Assembly: GCA_964638865.1 (NCBI GenBank) | Contig: CAZXBG010000200.1 | Location: 1-5,356, forward strand | Source: UBA7236 sp964638865 | Lineage (GTDB): Bacteria; Bacteroidota; Bacteroidia; Chitinophagales; BACL12 | Direction: 5' to 3' | DNA: 5,356 nucleotides | Shown here: piece by piece, positions 1 through 5,305 of the stretch | Position numbering within the stretch: position 1 is the stretch's first letter | How the letters are laid out: each line of letters starts with the position of its first letter | Made by a program: the position numbers and the translations under genes | Notes under the pieces: generated by a model | The model's input: only the letters and a program-made list of their open reading frames with translations | Databases searched by the model: none | Told to the model about the DNA's origin: nothing

Positions 1-139
1 GCCCTACGGAGTACGCTACCGAGCCTCCGACACCCGAAGCATCTCCGCCTGAGGCGGTAGTTGCTTGTTGTGCATACACTTGATTGAAGCCGATGCCCAA
101 CAAGAGTAATGCAGTTAGTTTTACTTTTTTGTTTTTCAT
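1..139 (-). CDS. Secreted protein, probable T9SS cargo, 5' end only (truncated by window edge)
   Basis: The first 46 codons of a minus-strand gene; the rest lies beyond position 1. The start ATG is at 139-137. The protein opens with a basic segment (MKNKKVK), a hydrophobic core (LTALLLLGIGF) and a likely signal peptidase I site after VYA, so the mature protein would begin QQATTASGGDASG and continue GGSVAYSVG. This Q-x-A-T-x-A-SGGDASGxGGSVxYS start is a recurrent N-terminus of Bacteroidota proteins annotated as T9SS type A sorting domain-containing. That is recalled family knowledge; the sorting domain itself cannot be seen here. Export by Sec is well supported, and the final function is unknown. 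Codons are visibly richer in G+C than in the two large genes of the window. The gene is divergent from the transposase scar at 337-596. It could alternatively be any short-N-terminus surface protein of the phylum. Confidence 0.82.
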   Translation of the reverse strand, partial: MKNKKVKLTALLLLGIGFNQVYAQQATTASGGDASGVGGSVAYSVG

Positions 140-175
140 GTTCTGGTTTTCATTTTTTGGTTTATTTATAATTGT

Positions 176-183
176 CAAAGTTA
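176..183 (-). promoter_or_regulatory. Candidate -7 element for the left-edge secreted protein gene
   Basis: On the minus strand this reads TAACTTTG, an exact match to the Bacteroidota -7 consensus TAnnTTTG. It lies 36 bp upstream of the start ATG at 139, leaving a short leader. No convincing -33 TTG/TTTG is visible at the usual spacing of about 19-21 bp, so the call rests on the -7 match and its position. Confidence 0.45.
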
Positions 184-209
184 TGTTTATTCTCAATTTG
201 TCTGCGGTC

Positions 210-253
210 GGTTTTTTTACCAATGGACGCTAACGTCAGCGTGTGAAAAAACC
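210..253. repeat. Long imperfect inverted repeat (hairpin) between divergent units
   Basis: GGTTTTTT at 210-217 pairs with AAAAAACC at 246-253. Inside it, ACGCT at 227-231 pairs with AGCGT at 238-242 around a 6-nt loop. An alternative inner stem is GACG/CGTC (226-229 with 234-237). It sits upstream of the promoter of the left-edge gene and upstream of the transposase scar. It could be a remnant of a mobile-element end, a protein-binding site or a folded RNA/DNA element. It is not a classic terminator on either strand, because no T-tract directly follows the inner stem. Confidence 0.45.
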
Positions 254-322
254 AATTCCTTCAAAACACTCTCCAATGTTAATAAGCGTTTAAAAATAGC
301 AAAATAATTATAATTGATGAGG

Positions 323-330
323 TACATTTG
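323..330 (+). promoter_or_regulatory. Possible -7 element ahead of the transposase remnant
   Basis: TACATTTG matches TAnnTTTG exactly and lies 6 bp before the ATG at 337. A transcript from it would be almost leaderless. No -33 partner is obvious. It may be the surviving transposase promoter or a chance match in AT-rich DNA. Confidence 0.3.
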
Positions 331-336
331 TAATAT

Positions 337-513
337 ATGGAAATTATTGCAAGTACTAACCGGCATCAAATTGCATTTTCAAGTTTGGAGGATGTAATAG
401 CGCAGGATAATGTGGTTCGTGTAATTGAGGCATTTGTGGAACATATTGATTTGACCTACACAAATTGGGTTACGATGTTGATGTTTGCCCTTGGTGTAAA
501 ACAGGACGGATGA
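337..513 (+). pseudogene. IS1182-like transposase, N-terminal fragment
   Basis: A 58-codon frame starting ATG at 337 and stopping TGA at 511-513. Residues 1-39 contain STNRHQIAFSSLEDVIAQDN, then VVRVIEAFVEHIDL. This is the characteristic start of IS1182/DUF772-type DDE transposases, in which a phenylalanine-containing segment precedes the 'xDNPVRxIDAFVDxLDL' pattern. Full-length members are roughly 450-550 residues, so about 90 percent of the protein is missing, including the whole DDE catalytic core. After HIDL the frame continues with TYTNWVTMLMFALGVKQDG, which does not look like this family and is the out-of-frame reading of the neighbouring fragment. The gene is dead as a transposase. A short expressed peptide cannot be excluded but nothing supports one. 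The family call is by recall of the motif, not by alignment. Confidence 0.72.
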
Positions 514-596
514 TACGCATACTTTCTTTTGAAGCAAATGCACCACCGGGATTTATTTCGCAAAAAATAAAGTTAATTAAAAGCAATCCAAATTAA
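450..596 (+). pseudogene. Probable IS91-like transposase, C-terminal fragment
   Basis: In the frame whose codons begin at 450 and end with TAA at 594-596, the sequence reads KLGYDVDVCPWCKTGRMI, then RILSFEANAPPGF and a lysine-rich tail. A CPxCKxGxM stretch followed by a short hydrophobic strand and a proline-containing tail matches the C-terminal end of IS91-family (Y2 rolling-circle) transposases as I recall them. The Cys pair is at 486-488 and 495-497. The frame has no start codon of its own: a TGA at 447-449 closes it upstream. No HUH or catalytic tyrosine region is present. It overlaps the IS1182-like fragment in a different frame, and the junction lies around 450-470. An alternative is the tail of some other CxxC zinc-ribbon protein. 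The IS91 call is less certain than the IS1182 call. Confidence 0.5.
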
Positions 597-912
597 AATT
601 GATCGCTGCAAACGCGAACAGCTAAACTATTGCCCCTGCAATAAAAAAACAGCACTTATCTCCTTAAAAAACAAAATAAATACATACGAAAAATATTTTT
701 TTATGCCTAGGAAAACAACTTGGATAAAAAATAAGTATTATCTCTTGCAATAGTGCTTACAGTATACTACATCAAAACTATTCAAACCCCATACATCCCT
801 TTTTTTTACACGCGGGGCTACCGAAACTTCTTTCAACACAAGATTAAATCGAACCTTCGTGAGACACGAAGCTGCGTTTAATCCTTATATGGTATAGCCA
901 GTGGTTTTGTAA
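597..912. other. Gene-free AT-rich gap between the IS scar and the fibre-like gene
   Basis: No reading frame of useful length and no tRNA or other recognisable RNA is visible on either strand. Small structures are present. ATTGC/GCAAT (629-633 with 638-642, loop CCCT) is followed by seven A. AAAAATATTTTT (689-700) is a self-complementary AT run. CTATTGC at 627-633 is repeated inverted as GCAATAG at 747-753. An eight-T run lies within 800-808, next to a GC-rich patch (811-823). The only structure I regard as notable is the hairpin at 842-883, listed separately. The gap separates convergent transcription: the scar points rightward and the two large genes leftward. Confidence 0.6.
842..883 (-). 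terminator. Two-tier hairpin just past the 681-codon gene; possible terminator
   Basis: GATTAAA (842-848) pairs with TTTAATC (877-883), and inside it CTTCGTG (855-861) pairs with CACGAAG (865-871) around a 3-nt loop AGA. That makes 14 perfect base pairs in two stems, separated by a small internal loop (6 nt and 5 nt). It begins 29 bp beyond the stop codon at 913-915, the right place for the end of the leftward operon transcript. Against a standard intrinsic terminator, the minus-strand sequence after the stem is TTGTGTTG and not a run of T. It may instead act as a 3' stabilising hairpin or be a dispersed palindromic repeat. Confidence 0.4.
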
Positions 913-2958
913 TTACTGTGTCACCTGTACGGTCCACGATATTATCTTTGCTGAGTTGCCCGTTGCATTATTCACCGCTTGGAGAGAAACCAAGTCTCCT
1001 GCATTGAATGTAAAACTATTTGTTAAATCCGTATAAATTCCTGCGGGGTCTGAAGCATTAATTGTTTTTGTCAGTGATGTTCCGATGCCATTTTTCCGTA
1101 TTGTAAGTATCAATGTGCCAGATGCTGGTTGAGCACTGGAAGTAGAAATGTATAGATTTTTGATAGTCCCTGCATAAGGCATAACCATCTGGCGGTCTGC
1201 TTCAGTAGTACTAAAAGAACTTGTTCCAATAATCGGGCAATAAGCAGTGGTTGAGGCTGGCGCGTTTTGATTTCCTGTTCCTCCAATTATTGCACCCGGC
1301 ACAGCGCTTATTGTAGGATTACCGCTAACCCCATCTCCATTAGTTACCGTTACTCCTGATCCTGCAGTAATTGTTCTTGTTGTCCATGTTTCAAGTGAAG
1401 TTCTTGCTGCAATTCCGTAGGTCGTTATATTTTCAACCGCACCTAAATCGTTGGAAGGAGCTAATGAAATACTCCCGGCGCCATTTGTTACAAAAATTCC
1501 CGATGTAGAAGAAATCGTTCCCATCGACCAGACAGCCCCTGATCCATCACCGATTGGAATTTGCCCATTTGAAGGCGGAACATTGTTATACATAGTTAAT
1601 TTTCCAGAAGTGCTTATGGCAAAATCATTTGACGATCCCACTGAAAGTCCGGTTCCGGAACTGGTTGAGCCACCCCCAAAAGCAACTCCCCGGGTATCCA
1701 TTGTCATTCCAGTAACTGGTGCGCCCGCGGTTTTAAATCGCATTTTAAACGAGGCTGAATTTGAGTTACGAATATTATCGATATATGAAATATCCTGATC
1801 ATTGTCCAGCCAAATATTGATGCCCTTATTTGCATTTGAATTTTGCATAAACAGACCAACATCTGTTGTGGTTGTGTGAGATTCTATGGTCAAAAATCTA
1901 CTGTCATAATCCGTTGTTGGAGATCCGCCACTCCACCCATTGGCATACGCTATAGGTATAAGTTTATTGTAAGTCAGGCCTGCATTTCCGGCATCATCAA
2001 CTAAAAAGCTAATATGATCATTTGGCAAGATTGCGTCTTTTCTGGTTGTTTGTATTACGCAGTAAGCTGGTTGGTATGTAGTTGTATGGGCGTCTGAAGC
2101 ATACACTTCAAAAGCACCTCTGTTTGAATGCTCCCAGTCGGTACCTGCATATCCTTTACCTATAAAAGCAACCAGGCATAAATCTTTTGTTGAATTATTG
2201 CTAATATCTCCGGGATTACCGGCTGCAGTACGTCCGCCAAATGTTCCTGTATGCGTATAAATGCCTGCATAGGTTGATACACTTACACCACCGTCCTGAA
2301 CATTATTTACAATTGGTGTGGGCACATTGTCTGTAACATGAAAAATATTAATATCAAGTGCTTGTCCATCGATATAATTACCACTCGCATCATTGGTTAA
2401 ATTAAATGAACCATTTTGACGAAAAGCAAATCGAAGAACAGATGTTCCTGATGTATTAAAATCAGGAAAAGATAACAGGGCTTTATTATAGCCGCTTGCC
2501 GTGTTATAACTAAAACCGGTGGTGGATGCAGCAGAAAAGGCAAATGAGGGGGCAGTTACAGACCCAGTAGAAATAAATAAATTATTTTTAAATTCTTTGT
2601 TCCCTGCAAAAGATTGCGTTCCTGTGCTTACGACGCCTCTTTTTGTCGAGCCGGTGGTACCGTCTGCGTCGGGTAATTTGAAAGTAATTACACCAGCAGT
2701 TGTAGTAAGATCGATTGCAAAATCAGAACCACTAGTCGAAGTAGCTAGTGACTTATATTCCATGGCAGCACCAACTCCCGTTAAATTATTCATTCCCAGC
2801 AATTGGTTGGGTGTTCCAAAACTGACAGACCATGTATTACTTGTTCCAAGAGTCGACAAAATTCCACCATCAATCAACAATGGGTAATTTGTATTTAAAG
2901 TTTGAGCATTGAGTAGACATGAATAGGTAACCGTAATTGTTAATAATAAGGTTTTCAT
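913..2958 (-). CDS. Exported protein with phage tail-fibre-like modules
   Basis: 681 codons, ATG at 2958-2956, stop TAA at 915-913. Residues 1-19 (MKTLLLTITVTYSCLLNAQ) form a signal peptide with cleavage likely at LNA/QT, so Sec export is expected. Residues 105-130 read RGVVSTGTQSFAGNKEF and onward, the 'GxVxTGTQtfaGNKtF' phrase of phage fibre and related structural proteins. Residues 375-425 (NKGINIWLDNDQDISYIDN, then MRFKTAGAPVTGMTMD) resemble the beta-strand segment that often precedes chaperone-capped phage ends. Residues 450-550 hold NNVPPSNGQIPIGDGSGAVW and GSGVTVTNGDGVSGNPTIS, both common in tail fibres. Residues 585-681 look like a C1q/TNF-like beta sandwich, with the run MPYAGTIKNLYISTSSAQPA. 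No S74-type chaperone, catalytic motif, transmembrane helix or T9SS sorting domain is visible. It lies 25 bp after the 713-codon gene and is probably co-transcribed. The role is unknown; surface binding or adhesion is inferred. No ribosome-binding site is evident. Domain assignments are from recall and are moderately sure. Confidence 0.88.
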   Translation of the reverse strand: MKTLLLTITVTYSCLLNAQTLNTNYPLLIDGGILSTLGTSNTWSVSFGTPNQLLGMNNLTGVGAAMEYKSLATSTSGSDFAIDLTTTAGVITFKLPDADGTTGSTKRGVVSTGTQSFAGNKEFKNNLFISTGSVTAPSFAFSAASTTGFSYNTASGYNKALLSFPDFNTSGTSVLRFAFRQNGSFNLTNDASGNYIDGQALDINIFHVTDNVPTPIVNNVQDGGVSVSTYAGIYTHTGTFGGRTAAGNPGDISNNSTKDLCLVAFIGKGYAGTDWEHSNRGAFEVYASDAHTTTYQPAYCVIQTTRKDAILPNDHISFLVDDAGNAGLTYNKLIPIAYANGWSGGSPTTDYDSRFLTIESHTTTTDVGLFMQNSNANKGINIWLDNDQDISYIDNIRNSNSASFKMRFKTAGAPVTGMTMDTRGVAFGGGSTSSGTGLSVGSSNDFAISTSGKLTMYNNVPPSNGQIPIGDGSGAVWSMGTISSTSGIFVTNGAGSISLAPSNDLGAVENITTYGIAARTSLETWTTRTITAGSGVTVTNGDGVSGNPTISAVPGAIIGGTGNQNAPASTTAYCPIIGTSSFSTTEADRQMVMPYAGTIKNLYISTSSAQPASGTLILTIRKNGIGTSLTKTINASDPAGIYTDLTNSFTFNAGDLVSLQAVNNATGNSAKIISWTVQVTQ

Positions 2959-2983
2959 AGTATGTATATTTTGAGTATAAAAA

Positions 2984-5125
2984 TCATTTTGTTATCTGAA
3001 TTAGCGTGCATGCATAAATATTATTATAAATAATCTCGACTAATACAATACCATTAAATGATACTGGTAATATAACTATTAATTTATCAATGTTGTTAAA
3101 CATTTTTGAATAAATTTCTTCTCCAATCAAATTAGAAACAGCGACATTTATCTTTCCTAAACTGGCATTTTGATTTAAGATGATAAAATTTCCATTATTG
3201 GGGTTAGGATAAATTTTAAAAGAACTATTTAGGAATTCAATTTCCATCAACTGTTCATCAATACTATCGTTGCAGTTGTCATCAATACCATTAGGTATTT
3301 CCAGAGCGTCGGGATAAATATCAGGATTAGCGTCATTACAGTCAGTGCTGTCGGAGACAAATCCGGTTGGTGGAGTTAAATCACAGTATAAAACATAATT
3401 CACAGGATTGCCATAAGAATCGCCATCCTCATCAGCATAATAAACTATGGGTTCATGAATTAAACTGTTGTCATCATTGCAATCGGTTGAATCAGTAACA
3501 TATCCGGTTATTTCGATTTGACAGCTTATTGTATCTATTAGAGAATTACCGTGGCCATCACTGTCGATATCAATATAAAATATATTGACAGATAATCCTT
3601 CATCCACATCACCGTTACAATTATCATCAATACCATTACAAATATCTGCCGAGGAAGGGTTTATTTCTGCTGCGGTATCGTTACAATCTCCATTGTTTAT
3701 AACATATCCTAAAGGGGCAAAACAAGCTAACGTACTATCCAAGGGATGTCCAAATCCATCGCCGTCCATATCTGGAAAAAAGATAGTTTTTTCACAACTA
3801 TCAGCATAAAGTTTCACTATCCAAAAATCCGTTGAGCCGACATTATCTTCGTTTTTATTGCCTGATGCTGGGGAATTGGACCAGCCGCCAACAATATATC
3901 CGCTACCGTTGGTCTCTCGAAGACTATAACATGCATCATCTGACCACCCTCCTAATGTTTTCTGCCAGAGAATATTACCTATATTATCTAGTTTAATAAT
4001 CCAATAATCCGCAAATCCATAATTTGCTTCTGATTTATCACCTGAAATACCAGATGATGAAATCCCCCCCAAAATATATCCTTCGTCTTCCGTTTGACTA
4101 ATACTATAAGCTTCATCATTTAGGTTTCCCCCAATTGTATTCTGCCATTCAAAATTGCCTATGCTATCGAGTTTTATAACCCAAATATCACTGCCCCCGA
4201 TGTTTATTTCTGTCTTGTCGGCAGATATGCCAGAAGATGAACCTCCACACAAGATAAAACCTCCATCTGTAGTTTTACATAAATTATCCAGATAATCTGC
4301 AGAACTACCGCCAATCGTGTTTTGCCATTCTATATTACCAATGCTGTCAAACTTTATTATCCAAAAGTCTTGACTTCCCGCAATATTTACTTCCGTTTTA
4401 TCTCCTGAAATTCCGGAATACGATGCACCACCTGCTAAATAACCCCCATCGTTAGTTTGAATAACTCTCGATAACCAGTCTTGATTATTTCCGGCTATAT
4501 CATTTTGCCATTGAATAATACCATTTGAATCCAATTTGACAATCCAATAATCATCACTACCAAGAAAGTTTGCTTCCGTTTTATCTCCTGAAATCGGCGA
4601 ATTTGAAAAACCTCCAAGAATATAACCTTTGTCAGTTGTTTGCTCAATACTACGTAACTGATCATTTCCTGAACCACCTATATTACTTTGCCACTGCTGA
4701 TTCCCAAGGCTGTCTAATTTAACAATCCAATAATCAAAACTCCCGACGTTTGCCAGATATTTATTTCCGGATGAATCAGAGAGCGAACTGCCACCTAAAA
4801 TAAAGCCACCATCAGAAGTTTGGTTAAGGTCCGTAAGGTTGTCTATGCTTTCACCACCGAAACTTTCCTGCCAAAGAATATTACTGGATGAATCGAGTTT
4901 AATTATCCAATAATCTGAATTGCCGTAACCCGGTACAGTTTTATCCCCTGATGCTGCTCCTTCAGACGATCCACCAACAATATAACCGCCATCGCTAGTT
5001 TGACAAATGGTTAACACATCCGAAGATGATCCACCAATAGTATTTTGCCATTCTATACCGGGTGCCTGTGAAAACGCATTAGTTGCATTATAAAGTAAAA
5101 AAAAAATAACAATCAGTCTACTCAT
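2984..5125 (-). CDS. T9SS-secreted protein: seven propeller-like repeats, MopE-like metal-binding repeats, sorting domain
   Basis: 713 codons, ATG at 5125-5123, stop TGA at 2986-2984. Residues 1-19 are a signal peptide (MSRLIVIFFLLYNATNAFS), with cleavage likely before QAPG. Residues 26-440 hold seven copies of a ~60-residue unit starting at W26, W85, W145, W206, W267, W327 and W387. The pattern is WQxxxGG, then a Q/ET-x-DGGY/F-I-xGG core, SGDKTE-x-N, and D-Y/F-W-I-I/V-K-L-D-S-x-GN; this fits an SBBP-type beta-propeller. Residues 449-625 carry three MopE-like units with DxDxDG loops (452-457, 519-524, 565-569) and DCND motifs at 480, 548 and 595. Residues 634-713 begin SSFKIYPNPNNGNFII and are a T9SS type A sorting domain, so the protein should cross the outer membrane and be anchored or released. 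It is first in a probable two-gene operon. No enzyme active site is visible, so the molecular function is unknown. Ligand or metal binding at the surface is inferred from the folds. Confidence 0.93.
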   Translation of the reverse strand: MSRLIVIFFLLYNATNAFSQAPGIEWQNTIGGSSSDVLTICQTSDGGYIVGGSSEGAASGDKTVPGYGNSDYWIIKLDSSSNILWQESFGGESIDNLTDLNQTSDGGFILGGSSLSDSSGNKYLANVGSFDYWIVKLDSLGNQQWQSNIGGSGNDQLRSIEQTTDKGYILGGFSNSPISGDKTEANFLGSDDYWIVKLDSNGIIQWQNDIAGNNQDWLSRVIQTNDGGYLAGGASYSGISGDKTEVNIAGSQDFWIIKFDSIGNIEWQNTIGGSSADYLDNLCKTTDGGFILCGGSSSGISADKTEINIGGSDIWVIKLDSIGNFEWQNTIGGNLNDEAYSISQTEDEGYILGGISSSGISGDKSEANYGFADYWIIKLDNIGNILWQKTLGGWSDDACYSLRETNGSGYIVGGWSNSPASGNKNEDNVGSTDFWIVKLYADSCEKTIFFPDMDGDGFGHPLDSTLACFAPLGYVINNGDCNDTAAEINPSSADICNGIDDNCNGDVDEGLSVNIFYIDIDSDGHGNSLIDTISCQIEITGYVTDSTDCNDDNSLIHEPIVYYADEDGDSYGNPVNYVLYCDLTPPTGFVSDSTDCNDANPDIYPDALEIPNGIDDNCNDSIDEQLMEIEFLNSSFKIYPNPNNGNFIILNQNASLGKINVAVSNLIGEEIYSKMFNNIDKLIVILPVSFNGIVLVEIIYNNIYACTLIQITK
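3251..3781 (-). repeat. Three MopE-like acidic metal-binding repeats
   Basis: This encodes residues 449-625. Unit 1 (449-510) is complete: DMDGDGFG, then GYVINNGDCND, then ICNGIDDNCNGDVDEG. Unit 2 (516-559) has DIDSDGHGN, GYVTDSTDCND and ends at HEP, lacking the CNGIDDNC half. Unit 3 (562-625) has DEDGDSYGN, GFVSDSTDCND and PNGIDDNCNDSIDE, with Pro611 where unit 1 has Cys496. Such repeats are widespread in secreted proteins of Bacteroidota and Myxococcota. The DxDxDG loops suggest Ca2+ binding. The Cys residues could form disulfides after export. Confidence 0.8.
3806..5050 (-). repeat. Seven tandem ~180-bp coding repeats (propeller blades)
   Basis: This segment encodes residues 26-440 of the 713-residue protein. 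Spacing between the opening tryptophans is 59, 60, 61, 61, 60 and 60 residues, so the unit length is nearly constant. DNA copies have diverged but still share phrases such as TTTTGCCATTCTATA (plus strand) around 4320 and 5042. Blades 5 and 6 (residues 267-386) are the most alike at protein level. The array ends with DFWIVKLYADSCEK, without the GN-I-x-WQ strand that follows blades 1-6, while the mature N-terminus begins GIEWQ. That arrangement allows the N-terminal strand to close the last blade. Confidence 0.85.
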
Positions 5126-5150
5126 TATGAAGCTCTTATCAGTAATTATA

Positions 5151-5158
5151 CAAAATTA
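5151..5158 (-). promoter_or_regulatory. -7 promoter element for the two-gene operon
   Basis: On the minus strand it reads TAATTTTG, an exact match to TAnnTTTG, 25 bp before the ATG at 5125, leaving a leader of about 20 nt. A -33 TTG is not clear; the best T-rich patch (GTTTTTA) lies in the general area. It is the best-placed promoter in the window and would drive both large genes. No other -7 match precedes the second gene in the 25-bp gap at 2959-2983. Confidence 0.5.
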
Positions 5159-5180
5159 TTCCGGTATCACTTTAAAAACT

Positions 5181-5194
5181 TTGTTTTAAAACAA
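5181..5194. promoter_or_regulatory. 14-bp perfect palindrome upstream of the operon promoter
   Basis: TTGTTTTAAAACAA is its own reverse complement. It can extend one wobble pair and one C-G pair to 5179-5196. It lies about 22 bp upstream of the -7 element, overlapping or adjoining the expected -33 region. That would suit a dimeric regulator's operator. A chance AT-rich palindrome is possible, and no specific regulator family is recognised. Confidence 0.35.
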
Positions 5195-5305
5195 GGAACG
5201 CGAGTAAAGTTCGACCAACTATTGGCTATAACGCTAAGCAGCCGACCACTCATAATTTAATTAATGGTTTATAAAAATAATTATCACCATCATATAATCT
5301 AAAGG

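Larger units (their letters stand above)
337..596 (+). mobile_element. Insertion-sequence scar: two transposase remnants joined
   Basis: This 260-bp block is what remains of at least two insertion events. The 5' part is the start of an IS1182-like transposase and the 3' part is the apparent end of an IS91-like transposase, both on the plus strand. Neither has intact ends that I can identify. IS91 elements move by rolling circle and lack ordinary terminal inverted repeats, so the absence of an IR on that side is expected. The 5' flank holds the inverted repeat at 210-253, which could include an old IS1182 end, but no partner copy is seen. The simplest history is insertion of an IS91-like element into an IS1182-like gene, followed by deletion. 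Confidence 0.55.

Noticed and set aside
703..753. 16-codon plus-strand frame in the gene-free gap
   Set aside because: Too short and without context; AT-rich DNA yields such frames by chance.
842..883. Possible tRNA T-arm, because the minus strand contains GGTTCGA
   Set aside because: The flanking bases cannot form a 5-bp T-stem, and no acceptor or anticodon arm is present.
1451..1798. 115-codon open frame on the plus strand
   Set aside because: It lies entirely antisense to the fibre-like gene, is proline- and valine-rich as expected of a shadow frame, and has no recognisable domain or promoter.
2519..2887. 122-codon open frame on the plus strand
   Set aside because: Antisense to the 5' part of the 681-codon gene, which has a signal peptide and recognisable modules. 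This one has neither.
3585..3809. 74-codon open frame on the plus strand
   Set aside because: Antisense to the MopE-like repeats; low-complexity serine/proline translation typical of a shadow.
4495..4677. 60-codon open frame on the minus strand
   Set aside because: Same strand but a different frame within the propeller repeats; no family resemblance.
3806..5050. Regular ~180-bp spacing considered as a CRISPR or satellite array
   Set aside because: The units are coding, in frame, and fully explained by protein repeats. There are no short identical repeats with unique spacers.
5127..5189. 20-codon plus-strand frame (MKLLSVIIQNYSGITLKTLF) upstream of the large operon
   Set aside because: It overlaps the likely leader and promoter of the minus-strand operon, is very short, and has no supporting promoter on its own strand.
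5221..5250. Possible integron attC half-site (TATAACGCTAAGCAGCCGACC reads like one arm)
   Set aside because: No complementary second arm lies within the usual distance on either side, and no integrase or cassette array is present.
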